Below, piece after piece: positions 55,601-64,000 of a stretch of DNA of 64,000 nt. Made by a program: the position numbers and the translations under genes. The notes below the pieces were generated by a model. The model was not told where the DNA came from and ran no database searches. It worked only from the letters and a program-made list of their open reading frames with translations. The stretch lies in assembly GCA_020310875.1 (NCBI GenBank), contig CM035413.1:181976085-182040084 (forward strand), read 5' to 3'. Position 1 is the stretch's first letter; each line of letters starts with the position of its first letter. This DNA comes from Ceratopteris richardii. Taxonomy: Eukaryota > Streptophyta > Polypodiopsida > Polypodiales > Pteridaceae.

Positions 55601-57078
55601 TCCTCTTTTATTTTGGCTGCATAATTGTCATTATATGTGTAGGGCTTTTGTTTGGTGGGCTTGGCATCAGCGGTCATCGGAATCCTATGAGAGCAAATCT
55701 TTGGATCCACTCCTTTCAAGTCTCTATAGTGCCATGCGAACACATTCCTATATTCCCTTAATAGAGCTACAAGCTCTGCTTCTTCTTCTGCACTTAGGTC
55801 GTCTCCTATGTACGTACATCGCTCTTCGTTCCCTTCAATGGTCACTACAATTTTTTTGGTCTTTTCTTTATTGTCATATGCTTCTCCTATAATGGCCTCT
55901 CTCTTAGGCATTCGTACCAAAATTTTCCGGTCTTCCACTTCATATTTCTTGAAATTTTCTGGTACTTCAAACAATGATTCTTCCTCTTCTTGTCTCACTG
56001 CTTTTCTTTTCTTTTTCTTTTGACCTCCTTCACTTCCTTTCTTTGAATTTATCGTTTTAATACTCGCAAGGGGTTCTTCTTCTTTTTGGGTTAACACTCC
56101 TATGTCTTCTAAGTAGTGTTCCTCTGAGTCAAAGTAAGTATCCATCACAATGGATTCTAGATCATCGTCATTCTCTTCTTCTTCTATGAACTCACTAGGA
56201 TCACACTCTTCCAACAAGGGCTGACACATGAACACTGAAATATCATAACCCTCCTCATCACAATGGGGTGTCCATTGTTCCTCATTGACTGCAATGTCCA
56301 TGGTAGCTAAGATTTCTGCCCAACCATGAGGCTCAAATTCCTCATCTGGAAATATCATTGGTGTATAGGCTGGGTCTATTATTGGTCTATCTCCTGGGGG
56401 AGTTCCTTCTTCTCTCGCTTTTAGGCGCTTTTCCTCTTCCTCAACGACCTTGCACATCCACAAGTGAGTATCTTCATGCAGCCAGGATGGTTCAGGTGAA
56501 CTTCCAGAATGCACGGAGATAGAATCTTCTTTCGCTTTGTGGATAGGATTCCACTGTAGGGGTGGTACATCTCTAAAGGTGTAATCCTTCAGATTGACCT
56601 TGGTGGTGACCCCTAAGTGCTGTAAGTACAAGGAGTTGGTTCCCCAATCCTGTACTATTTGCAATTGTCGTAGGAAGGGTCTTCCTAGGATCATCTCGTA
56701 GACATTATTCTTCTCAAAGTCACATATAGCAAATGTATGTTCAAACTCTACACCACAAGTGGTTAGAGTTATCCCTTCAAGCAATCCGAGAGGTCTTTCA
56801 AAATGACCATCTGCCATTTGAAGTTTCATTCTCGTTGGTCTTAAGGTGGGTTTGCCCCATCGCTTCCACAAGGAGGTGGTCGCAATAGCAACACCGACAC
56901 CCGAATCCACAATTGCTTTGGTTGTGTAACCTTGATAGGTAATCGGAAGATAAGTGTTACCTTCTTCACCTTCGCTCATGTCTCCTATCTTGTCGAGAGG
57001 TATCTCTGGAACTTTTTGCTTAGAGCCTACTTTTGGTGTATTGGATTCAAGTTCTGGAACCTGATCCTTCACATGATT
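52696..57078 (-). CDS. G2 Pol polyprotein: protease, RT, RNase H, integrase with duplicated HHCC finger
   Basis: The frame follows the gag TAG (57081-57079) without a phase change; the next Met-like codon is GTG at 57072, so readthrough of the TAG is the likely expression route. Residues numbered from 57072: retropepsin IVDSGVG (~54-60) and MILGRPFL (~127); acidic linker to ~430; RT ~450-700 with GFSGYNQ, MPFGLTNAPATFQR and EVYVDDL (Asp 627/628); RNase H from VDAS ~770, TDH ~839. There are two HHCC zinc units, 977-1018 (HEGLLGNH ... CPVC) and 1103-1145 (HSGAAGGH ... CDTC). The integrase core has D1173 (WGIDFVGP), D1235 (SDRGTHF) and E1271 (AESTNK), giving DDX35E. A GPY/F-like KRGYGP follows near 1409. 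No frameshift was seen. It replicates and integrates the element. Confidence 0.93.
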   Translation of the reverse strand, partial: NHVKDQVPELESNTPKVGSKQKVPEIPLDKIGDMSEGEEGNTYLPITYQGYTTKAIVDSGVGVAIATTSLWKRWGKPTLRPTRMKLQMADGHFERPLGLLEGITLTTCGVEFEHTFAICDFEKNNVYEMILGRPFLRQLQIVQDWGTNSLYLQHLGVTTKVNLKDYTFRDVPPLQWNPIHKAKEDSISVHSGSSPEPSWLHEDTHLWMCKVVEEEEKRLKAREEGTPPGDRPIIDPAYTPMIFPDEEFEPHGWAEILATMDIAVNEEQWTPHCDEEGYDISVFMCQPLLEECDPSEFIEEEENDDDLESIVMDTYFDSEEHYLEDIGVLTQKEEEPLASIKTINSKKGSEGGQKKKKRKAVRQEEEESLFEVPENFKKYEVEDRKILVRMPKREAIIGEAYDNKEKTKKIVVTIEGNEERCTYIGDDLSAEEEAELVALLREYRNVFAWHYRDLKGVDPKICSHRIPMTADAKPTKQKPYTYNDNYAAKIKEEIDRLIEAGFIYEIEHTEWVSPIVVVPKKNGKLRVCINLKKVNAATIQDSYPLPITEHLLERVAGKEVYSFLDGFSGYNQVAIAPEDQHKTAFATEWGIFAFRVMPFGLTNAPATFQRLMCHVFKEFLRKSLEVYVDDLCAHSQERSYHIPELRQIFNKCRDYRVCLNPEKCVFMVPQGKILGHIVSKNGISTDEDKVRAIAELPRPRNVKEVQAFMGHCGYYRRFIHMYAIIAKPLYGLLTNFEWSEECETSFNELKRRLCTAPILTTPDWSKPFHVHVDASNHAIGCVLAQPTGEGNLDLSIAYASRQLNVAEQNYTTTEREGLGMVYAVKKFRHYLLANKFKFFTDHQALLYLVNKPCNTGRLVRWFLLLMEYDFEVVVRKGRTHLRADHLSRITSGEPPQGVSDELPDAYLFNLEVVPKWANKLVPVLTFGPANKNVKTSKEEIVKSLKYQILAGSMYKQDTEGVLACCVEDDEHASWLQQAHEGLLGNHYPKQRTLQNLKRLGVYWPSMDKEIQEWIHNCPVCQKRPPVDHATLYHVSLIPDWSAPLVEFMRSGTLPNQASLARERSMEQEAQDYALVGDNLYRRGKDGYLRLCVHESDYLKVLETAHSGAAGGHFGPDRVIKTILFSGLWWPTLHMDAHTYVKSCDTCQRAQYPIRKDEMPLRPMMGGRAFSKWGIDFVGPINPPARNSHAEYIIVATDYLTKWVEVKATTKNDAQTTAKFLFENVFTRYGLPIELVSDRGTHFLNEVIENLLQEFMVTHKKSAPYHPQANGQAESTNKILCNVLTKLVNNKRSDWDKQLHHAVWTYRVAYKTVLNATPFQMVFGQNAVLPLDFLIRALRVAQEHEWNGHELSSRILDLERLGETRLRAAAGIYATKKRQKAYFDAHVKDKGLKAGDLVLVYTLKQHARKLEKRGYGPMIINRISTSGAVQLATLEGDVLPNYISGCRVKLYQEPLTEEMLS

Positions 57079-60000
57079 CTAGAGCTCCGGTTTTGCCTTG
57101 AGCAGCTCCTCTACAGTGAGATGACATTGAACCTTAGTGTTCTTCACAACATCAGTGTTCCTGGGAATCACTGAGTCTTCATTTCTCACCAATATTGTGG
57201 GAGCTCTGATATGGAGAGATTCAGATTCCCATGGGCCTGTGAAATGAGGCAACTCTTGTAAAGAATTAGATTCAAAATCTAATCTCTCATCCTCTTGTTG
57301 CTCTGTTTGATCTCCATAGATAGACGGAATGTCTTGGGGAAATTGATCGTGAAGATCATCAATCTCAGGAATAGGTGGGGAATCACCCTTCTCCTTGGCC
57401 CATTTCTCTTCTTGTATTTCCCGCAAGAACTCTTGAGAGTACTGTTGAATTGAAGGAGGTATTCCAGCATCCGTGGAATTAGGAACATAAGCTCCCTTAG
57501 GTGGTGAGCTTCCTCTTTCAACAATTGGTTGAGCCTGTGGAGGTAAAGAAACTTGTGATTTGTTTACCAACTGCTCTAATCTTTCTAGTAAGCCTTGGAA
57601 ATGCAAATCCGGCTTGACAGAGTTTGTCTGATTGAACTTTTGACTAGTCTTAAGTATAGCTTGAGCTTGTTCTACCATTTTCATGCACATTTTCATCCGT
57701 TCAACCTCTAAATCTGCTCTAGGGTAACTCTTGTCTAGGTTTGCAGCTGTTGGCCCTTCTTGAAGTCGAGCCTGGTAGGCCTTGAACATCATGTCCAAGC
57801 CTTCAGGAGTGGGGTCAGCTAATACTGATCCTACTCGGGATGGTGGGTGGGTTATGTGGGGTGTATTAGAGGGTGGAGGAATGGAGGGTGAAGGGGATGG
57901 TTGCGGTGGAAGTGTGTGGGAGTGCGGTTGAGATGTGATCTCTGTGATTTTTGCCTTGGTCTCTCTCAAACTTTCTTCAAGTTCGTTTATCTTTTTTGCC
58001 CATTGCCTCTTCATTCTTTCACGACTATCCTTCCAGGCTCTAGTCCTCTTTTTGGTTATGCTCTCTGTTTCACTCACCTCGGGGCTCTTTTCCTGACCAA
58101 CACCTTGGTTTTGTTGTAGTGTCTGGGCTCTTGTGATCACCTGCACAAGTGCAGTGGAAGTCACACTCCCTGTGGAGTCTACAACTAACCCAACAACATT
58201 GATATGAGTGATTTTAGGTATGTTATTAGGGTTCTTTGGGCAGTCTCGTAGGAGATGTTCTTTCCCGCAGTCTTGACAGAAACCCTGGATGGTTACTGGT
58301 TGACGTTGTGTCGGGGCAGGTAGTGGACAATCACGTATAAGGTGATCTCCCTGACATCTGAAGCATGGTCCTCTAGGAAATGGGGGTCGTACCTGTCTAG
58401 GTTGAGGTCTAGAGTTGGGGTTTGTGTACATGACATTAGAATACTCAGGTTCCCCACTATTTTCACTTGGGTCCTCATAATAGTATGACTCGTTATGCTC
58501 GGGTGACTGCATGTAGTAAGCCTGTGGGCTATTAATATGTGTGGAGTCAAAACTATGGTCACTTGGATCACTGTCTGATAGCAATGGGGTGACTGGGACT
58601 ATGGCTCTATTCGGATTTTCTTCAATAGATGCATATTTCACTGGGATCACATTGGTTGGAGCAGGGGGTTGTTGCACTAGGACTGGTTGAGGTCTCTGTT
58701 GCCCTTGATAAGGTGGCTGATAAGTTTGCTGTGGTCTGTTGTATTGTGGTGATGGGTACTGATTCTGGTATCTACCATGTTGTGGATATGGCTGAGGATA
58801 ATTTTGCCTAACAGTTTGTTTGTTATATGGGCAGTCTTGTGCAGTGTGGTTGGTGTACCTGTGCTCTATGGTGCAGTACTGGCTACTAGGATTCGCCTGG
58901 GGTTGGGCCATAATGGGGCATACACTTGCCATATGTTCACCGCCACAATTGTAACACCGCTTAACTGGGGTAAATCTCGGAATTTGCTTGCTAGAGACAC
59001 CTAGTTTTTGGGCTACCTTCTCTGCAAGTTCCTCGATGGATGTGGATTGACCAGATGTCATGTTACTAGAGCTATCAGAATCCTTATAGATTTTTGATAG
59101 TTCTAATTCCTCACCTAGATTGTCCTCAATGTCTATGCACATGCGCACGCACTCTTCTATCGTTCTGGGGTCCTTCAGGTACACATATGACCTGAGCTTA
59201 GTGCTCAACAATCCATCTAGGAACAAGGCCACTTGTTTGGCTGGTGTGGGTAACTCCGGCATCGGGCATCTCTCCAGGTACTGTCTAAATCTTCTTCCAG
59301 CTAGTCTGACCGTCTCTTGAGGTGTTTGTTTGAAGTTATGAATTAGTGAGGAGGTGTTATGCCTGATTCCACTCTTAGAAAACTCAACAATAAATGCCTC
59401 TAAGAGCTGGTCTATGTTTCTGAAATGCCTCTCATTCAGTGGTTGAAACCACGTAAGGGCAGTGTTCCTAAGGGTTAGACCGAAAGCATTATATTGTGTG
59501 AATAGGTCCTCTACCTGTTCAGCTTTCAATACTTGCCGAAATTCTGCCACATGGTCATAAGGGTCTCCCGTGCCATCGAAGTAATTCTTCATGGACTTCA
59601 CCAGTTGAGTTGGTCGTAGGGTCCTAGTGTGTTCTCTCGGCCTTGGCAAAGGAAAATCATCAATATTCCTTTGATTCCATGGGGTTCTATGTTTCTCAGG
59701 TTCCACTCTATTCCTTTCTGTTCCCGTTCTTTCTCTTCCCAGGGAGTTGGCAAAACTTACCTCAGGTTTGTCTCTACTTCTATCTCTTTGAGCTCCATGA
59801 GCTTGGGAGGTCCCAGCTCCTTGGTGACCAAAGGACACATTAGACCTTGGTTGGGGAAAAACAAATTCTCCCTTCCATGTGTAGGCATGTCTGCCATGCT
59901 CAGTGACCACGAAGATTCTCTCTGATGCATTGTCTAGGTAGGTTACTTGGCCTGGGCTATCAGGGTCTTTAAACTCATAGATTGTGAGGGCACTCACTTC

Positions 60001-60627
60001 CTGAGGTTGAGAAGATTTATATCTCCAAAAAGCCTCATCGGTTTCTCGGTTTAAAAGCAGATCTATGCTTTTATTATCCTGTGGAATCCACTCTGGAGTC
60101 ATGATTCTGGTCAAGACAGATTTACCCCGGGGAGTTCTTGGCTCTCTCTCTAAGTTCCCTTGCTCTATATCACCCATGTCGGTCTCCGAAATCACATTTC
60201 CAAACTCATCAGTTCTATCAGGAAGGGTGGTGACTACATATATAGTCCCCTCTTTATCTAGGTATGCTCCATTCTCAAACTTGACTACCGGGTGGTCTAA
60301 TCCATGGGGTTGATCGGGGTTCTTAATCTGGACCACCGATCTCCTCAGTCCGTCTTCGTAGATGCGAGCACCTAGACGATTCGTCCTGATGTATTCCAGC
60401 TGAGTCTTGTATGGTCCTTCTGGCTTTTCTAGATAAGCCAACCCTGAACTACCTACTGGTCTCTCCATGTGATAGGACATCTCAGAATCACTTGTTTCTG
60501 ATCTGGGAGTGTATGGGTAATCACTCAACTGTTGGGCCCAAGACCTGGCAGTGTGATTGACACTAGCTTCAGAAGATCTGAGGCTTTGTCTGTCTCGGCC
60601 TAAGTGTCTGCCTGATCTAAGGTTCAT
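57079..60627 (-). CDS. G2 Gag: capsid with four CCHC knuckles and long extensions
   Basis: ATG at 60627 (MNLRSGRHLG), 1182 codons, ending TAG at 57081-57079. The N-terminal 320 residues are polar with an YVVTT/FVVTE-type duplicated motif (DKEGTIYVVTT ~125; ASERIFVVTE ~234). Capsid ~345-505: YFDGTGDPYDHVAEF, LTWFQPL, EFSKSGIRHN, VALFLDGL. CCHC-type knuckles are at ~558 (CYNCGGEHMASVC), ~585 (CTIEHRYTNHTAQDC, longer first loop), ~755 (CFRCQGDHLIRDC) and ~784 (CQDCGKEHLLRDC). A helical Lys/Glu segment ~855-900 and a Pro-rich stretch follow. It is much longer than usual gypsy gags. It should form the particle and bind genomic RNA. Confidence 0.92.
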   Translation of the reverse strand: MNLRSGRHLGRDRQSLRSSEASVNHTARSWAQQLSDYPYTPRSETSDSEMSYHMERPVGSSGLAYLEKPEGPYKTQLEYIRTNRLGARIYEDGLRRSVVQIKNPDQPHGLDHPVVKFENGAYLDKEGTIYVVTTLPDRTDEFGNVISETDMGDIEQGNLEREPRTPRGKSVLTRIMTPEWIPQDNKSIDLLLNRETDEAFWRYKSSQPQEVSALTIYEFKDPDSPGQVTYLDNASERIFVVTEHGRHAYTWKGEFVFPQPRSNVSFGHQGAGTSQAHGAQRDRSRDKPEVSFANSLGRERTGTERNRVEPEKHRTPWNQRNIDDFPLPRPREHTRTLRPTQLVKSMKNYFDGTGDPYDHVAEFRQVLKAEQVEDLFTQYNAFGLTLRNTALTWFQPLNERHFRNIDQLLEAFIVEFSKSGIRHNTSSLIHNFKQTPQETVRLAGRRFRQYLERCPMPELPTPAKQVALFLDGLLSTKLRSYVYLKDPRTIEECVRMCIDIEDNLGEELELSKIYKDSDSSSNMTSGQSTSIEELAEKVAQKLGVSSKQIPRFTPVKRCYNCGGEHMASVCPIMAQPQANPSSQYCTIEHRYTNHTAQDCPYNKQTVRQNYPQPYPQHGRYQNQYPSPQYNRPQQTYQPPYQGQQRPQPVLVQQPPAPTNVIPVKYASIEENPNRAIVPVTPLLSDSDPSDHSFDSTHINSPQAYYMQSPEHNESYYYEDPSENSGEPEYSNVMYTNPNSRPQPRQVRPPFPRGPCFRCQGDHLIRDCPLPAPTQRQPVTIQGFCQDCGKEHLLRDCPKNPNNIPKITHINVVGLVVDSTGSVTSTALVQVITRAQTLQQNQGVGQEKSPEVSETESITKKRTRAWKDSRERMKRQWAKKINELEESLRETKAKITEITSQPHSHTLPPQPSPSPSIPPPSNTPHITHPPSRVGSVLADPTPEGLDMMFKAYQARLQEGPTAANLDKSYPRADLEVERMKMCMKMVEQAQAILKTSQKFNQTNSVKPDLHFQGLLERLEQLVNKSQVSLPPQAQPIVERGSSPPKGAYVPNSTDAGIPPSIQQYSQEFLREIQEEKWAKEKGDSPPIPEIDDLHDQFPQDIPSIYGDQTEQQEDERLDFESNSLQELPHFTGPWESESLHIRAPTILVRNEDSVIPRNTDVVKNTKVQCHLTVEELLKAKPEL

Positions 60628-61529
60628 ATGCCTGATTTATCTACCCCCTTGGACTCAAGCACACTCTCGTTGCAAGTTAATTTGCATCAATCACTTTGTT
60701 CTTTTGAGTTGAATATTATGTTTATGGTCTTGTCTGAAATCGCGTCGTCAGGAGTACTTAAGTGAATTTCCGCACTTGATAAGTGATCGATTCCCGTTTA
60801 CCTTTTGTCCCTTAGGGTTTTCGCACTTAAGACCTATTTACTTCTTGCACTTGGTTGATTAATACTCTTGGACTTGATTCGTGCCTAACGTTGCCCTAAT
60901 TAATTACCACACCTAAGTCGTACTTAGCCTAGGCTAGGAATTGACAAAGGAGGGTTGAGAGATCTTCCAACCTCAATTAGCTGGTTGACCAGACTGCTAC
61001 ACAAGCCCACGAAGCCTTCTCCCAAGCTTGGTACTCACCCTTGCTAGCTTGCTTTGGATTGCCTTGAGTGCACACAAAGTTCCTGCAAAAGCTCACCCGT
61101 TAGTATAGCTCTATTACCACAAGTAATTGGAAAACACACATCAATATTTTTAGTCCCCCTGGAGTAACTCACTATATCCCCTGAATCTGAGAACCACTTA
61201 GTTCCACCTAAAGGTCAACTTAAAAATGCATGTTCTAAAAAATCCGCGTATGATTCTTACAAAAACCAGTCGAGGTCCACGTCAGATTCTCAACGAGCTT
61301 TCCAACGAGACCAAAATCTCATCAATTGGAGTTCGTATGGTCAAGTTATGACCATTCAGGCACTAAAGGGTCAAAACAGGCTCTCAGGGTTCAGGAGATC
61401 CCTCTCTGGTTTCTAGGCCTTTTGCCCACTTCCAAGGTTCTAAAGTTATACCAAGGTGCCTAAAATTAAGCTCAACTACCCTTCCAATCACTCAAAAAAT
61501 AACCCTAAATTCTCATGCGTTAAAGGCCA
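60628..61529 (-). other. G2 leader, gag-proximal part
   Basis: Non-coding leader. It holds a GGTCATAACTTGACC module (minus strand, about 61340-61354) with an AACTCCAATTGATGAG context, related to modules in N and in the e0 LTR. No ORF is supported. Confidence 0.5.
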
Positions 61530-62190
61530 TGTATCGCGATAGGTCGGGTCGAGGTGTCGCGATAGGTCGAGGTGTCGCGATAGCTCGTGAAGTGTCGCGA
61601 TAGGTCGAAGTGTCGCGATAGCTCGGGTCGAGGTGTCGCGATAGGTCGAGGTGTCGCGATAGCTCGTGAGGTGTCGCGATAGGTCGTGAGGTGTCGCGAT
61701 AGGTCAAAGTGTCGCGATAGCTCGGGTCGAGGTGTCGCGATAGGTCGAGGTGTCACGATAGCTCGTGAAGTGTCGCGATAGGTCGTGAGGTGACGCGATA
61801 GGTTGTGAGGTGTCGCGATAGCTCGTGAGGTGTCGCGATAGATCGTGAGGTGTCGCGATAGGTTGAAGTGTCACGATAGCTCGGGTCGAGGTGTCGCGAT
61901 AGGTCGAGGTGTCGCGATAGCTCGTGAAGTGTCGCGATAGGTCGTGAGGTGTCGCGATAGGTCGTGAGGTGTCGCGATAGGTCGTGAAGTGTTGCGATAG
62001 GTCGTGAAGTGTCGCGATAGGTCGTGAGGTGTCGCGATAGGTCGAAGTGTCGCGATAGCTCGGGTCGAGGTGTCGCGATAGGTCGAGGTGTCGCGATAGC
62101 TCGTGAAGTGTCGCGATAGGTCGTGAAGTGTCGCGATAGGTCGTGAAGTGTCGCGATAGGTCGTGAGGTGTCGCGATAGCTCGGGATATG
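61530..62190 (-). repeat. 20-bp minisatellite in the G2 leader
   Basis: About 33 tandem units of a 20-bp motif, best written on the plus strand as GTCGTGAGGTGTCGCGATAG, with variants (GCTCGTGA, GGTCGAA, and 23-bp units starting GCTCGGGTCGA). Every unit carries TCGCGATA or a one-base variant, so the palindrome TCGCGA recurs about 30 times. Longer blocks made of several variants recur at irregular spacing. A lone copy lies at about 62287. Confidence 0.95.
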
Positions 62191-62626
62191 GTGAATTTTT
62201 CTGTTCTGTCTAGTGATCCTGGGAGCTCTAGGCCTGCGCAGTGTCGTGGTGCACTCAGAATCGTGATTGGGTGAAATTTTCGGAGTGTCGCGATAGCTCG
62301 AGCTCAACGCCTCGGGGACTGTGCAGACCAATTCTGTACCTGCTGAGCTTGCTGGAGATGATGATGGAGCTGCCACCTGCAAGAAACATGCAAAAAACAC
62401 ACAAAGACAAGCACACACACTCGCTCTCTCTCAAACTCGCACACAACAAATGAGGGGAATGACAAGGAAGAGGGAATATGTAGTGGGGAAGGAGAAGGAA
62501 GTGGAGATGGAGAAGGAGGTGAAGATGGAGATGGAGATGGAGAAAAATCAGAAATTTACCAAATACTTACCATTCCAACGCGTCCTCTCTACGTCTTACC
62601 ATCACACGCTCGTCCTCAAAGCTCGA
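62191..62626 (-). other. G2 leader, PBS-proximal part
   Basis: Non-coding, with a purine-rich plus-strand run of GGAGATGGAGA-type repeats at about 62485-62552 and a single stray minisatellite unit near 62287. No gene is supported. Confidence 0.45.
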
Positions 62627-62644
62627 TCCCCGGCAACGGCGCCA
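62627..62644 (-). promoter_or_regulatory. Primer binding site of G2
   Basis: On the minus strand TGGCGCCGTTGCCGGGGA, a primer site common in Athila-like and other plant gypsy elements, eight bases from the LTR end. Confidence 0.9.
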
Positions 62645-62652
62645 AAATTTGG

Positions 62653-63230
62653 TGTAGCTCAGCGATGAGTAACACCTCCTTTAATGTCAATCCGGGGAGA
62701 CGTGAGGATGGTATGAAGACCACGAGCAAGTGGAAGCACAAGTGCGTGAGTGAGAAGCACACAAGCATGCACACACATACACGCACACGCACACACACGG
62801 CAAGAACAAAGAGAGTAAGACAATGGAATCACTTCTATTGCAACAAAGTTCTCATACAAGCTCAAACTACAAGAAGCTAGCCCAAAAATGAGCTCTCTAG
62901 CTCTATTTATAGTTTTTGACTAGCTTTGGCCCTGTCTAGACCTAGTGTCCGGCCTAGTTAAAAATTAGGTTCCAAGGCTTATTTGAGGGTTCAAACGAGA
63001 TCTAAAAATTATGAAAATTGGCAGGCAACTACTTCTAAGGCTCCCCAAGCTCGAGGACTCCTCGGCTTGTACAAAATGGAGCTACAAAAAGGTGAAATGA
63101 TATTTACAAGGGTTTTTAGTGATGAGAATCACTTAAAAATGATGTAAGGGTTCTGAAAAAAATGAAGGGTTGCCTTAGTGCTAGATCTGCATGTGTGTCC
63201 GTACTTGCTTCTTCCCGTATACTGTCAACA
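62653..63230 (-). repeat. 5' LTR of G2 (right copy)
   Basis: 578 bp, the same length as 42321-42898, with about seven substitutions (for example GTGCATGAG/GTGCGTGAG and TCCGTACT/TCTGTACT). It is followed by the GAGAG duplication. Confidence 0.94.
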
Positions 63231-64000
63231 GAGAGGCATTCTCAATAGACAATAAATTAAGTTGCGACTGTAAGTCAGTGGTTGTCCTCTACAGCTGCTG
63301 ATAATTATCGCCAAGAGATGTGTACTCATCTCTTACTTGCGTCATACACATGAACATCTGTCGAAATGCATTATCTACAGTGGGTGATAGTATTAATGGG
63401 GTGCTAAATGAAGATGCAATGGGTGTAGATGCAAAGGGAACGGGGAATGGGGGTGGGAAGGTGGATGGTGGTGATCGTGGAAAATTGTGAGGTGCCTAAA
63501 TATGTTTGTGCTGTGAGTGAAGTGAGTGATGGTGCAGTGGGTGGTGAGATGTCCATGTCATTGGACGTGTCCAGTGCGGTGACTGTGAATATGGGTGTGA
63601 TTGTGGGTGCTTGTGCTGGTGTAAATACGGGATTTACAAAGGTTGAGGAGTAATCTACAGGGGGACTAGCTGGTGCAGCTGGGTGGAAAGGGGAAAGAGG
63701 GGTTACAGTGGGTCGGGGAGGTGAGACGGGGGAGAAGGCTAAGGGCAGTGGGAATGGAAAAAGAGGTCTTGGAGTTGTGGGGAAGGATGGAAAAGCTGGA
63801 TGGAGGAATGGGTTGAATGGAAAGGTGGATGGGTGAGGGGGTAGACTAGGTCTAGTGGGTGCGGGAATTGTGGGGTTAGTGGTCGGAAAGACGATTTCTG
63901 CTACGTCACCGGCGAATGAAGATGTTGGTCTGGGGGAAGGAGGGTGAAGAGGGGAGGGTGGATGGACTGGCGGTGATGGAGGAGCAGGTAGGGTGGTCGG
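63231..64000 (-). pseudogene. ORF B of gypsy H, N-terminal part
   Basis: The minus strand near 63540-63560 encodes the MDISP segment found at residue 95 of the G2 ORF B, surrounded by a long Pro/Ser/Thr-rich stretch. A coiled-coil stretch follows down to 63231, where G2 interrupts it. An in-frame TAG lies at 63291-63289. The remaining part is at 40585-42320. The true start lies right of the window. Confidence 0.7.

Larger units (their letters stand above)
42321..63230 (-). mobile_element. Gypsy element G2 (minus strand), giant element with three extra ORFs
   Basis: Two 578-bp LTRs (42321-42898 and 62653-63230) differ at about seven sites and are flanked by GAGAG (42316-42320 and 63231-63235). 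The element is 20.9 kb as found and about 16.9 kb without nested element N. In its own direction: LTR, PBS, ~2-kb leader, gag, pol, second protease-like ORF, ORF A, ORF B, polypurine tract, LTR. It is inserted into the coiled-coil part of ORF B of the related element H. Confidence 0.93.

Noticed and set aside
61530-62190. CRISPR-like regular repeat array
   Set aside because: Units are contiguous, with no unique spacers of constant length, and the context is a plant retrotransposon.
61513-62418. Several minus-strand frames of up to 221 codons with SRHL/YRDTS repeats
   Set aside because: They are the translation of a 20-bp minisatellite that happens to lack stops; they lie in an untranslated leader.

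Overview
The window is a dense nest of LTR retrotransposons from a plant nuclear genome. No ordinary host gene, rRNA or complete tRNA gene could be supported. Plant origin is inferred from several Ty1/copia elements with initiator-Met-tRNA-type primer sites (complement of GCTCTGATACCA), Ty3/gypsy elements with TGGCGCCGT-type primer sites, and extra open reading frames downstream of integrase. The species cannot be named from the sequence; a large, transposon-rich plant genome is the natural reading. I use working names: e0, G1, G2 and H are gypsy elements; C, D, E, F and G are copia elements; N is a small non-autonomous copia derivative.

Layout. 1-3689 is the 3' end of gypsy element e0 (+ strand): a coiled-coil ORF ('ORF B') and its 3' LTR. 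3690-6588 is old sequence holding a hAT-type MITE with an 8-bp target duplication, a copia LTR remnant and a gypsy gag relic. 6589-36015 is copia C (- strand), opened by two insertions. Copia E (8156-25512, TSD TATCT) sits in its coding region, and copia D (29544-35388, TSD ATCCA) sits in its 5' LTR. E is itself split near its 3' coding end by gypsy G1 (9549-20090, + strand, TSD ACCTT). G1 is young: its two 1064-bp LTRs differ at about five sites. It has an uninterrupted gag-pol ORF and a separate 3' ORF. 36016-40150 holds decayed copia F (-) and G (+) abutting head to head.

40151 to the right edge is gypsy H (- strand), whose ORF B is split by gypsy G2 (42321-63230, - strand, TSD GAGAG). G2 is about 16.9 kb once its own insert is removed. 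Read in its own direction it runs: LTR, primer site, leader with a 20-bp minisatellite, gag, in-frame TAG, pol (with a duplicated HHCC zinc domain), in-frame TGA, a second retropepsin-like ORF, ORF A, overlapping ORF B, polypurine tract, LTR. The second retropepsin ORF is broken by element N (47589-51552, TSD AGGTG), which has identical 189-bp LTRs and an intact 582-codon ORF.

Most notable biology. A protein family ('ORF B': Pro-rich N-terminus, long coiled coil, conserved C-terminal domain with RRR, WLNYP and TGF/W-E..SEVF motifs) lies just upstream of the 3' LTR in three separate gypsy elements. In G2 it overlaps ORF A in another frame and has no ATG near its start. G2 also carries a second protease-like ORF in frame with pol and a duplicated integrase zinc domain. 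G1 carries one 3' ORF that looks like an ORF A-type N-terminus joined to a coiled coil. Together they suggest a lineage of very large gypsy elements with a conserved, non-envelope-like 3' gene module of unknown function. All functional statements are inferences from sequence; no database search was run.
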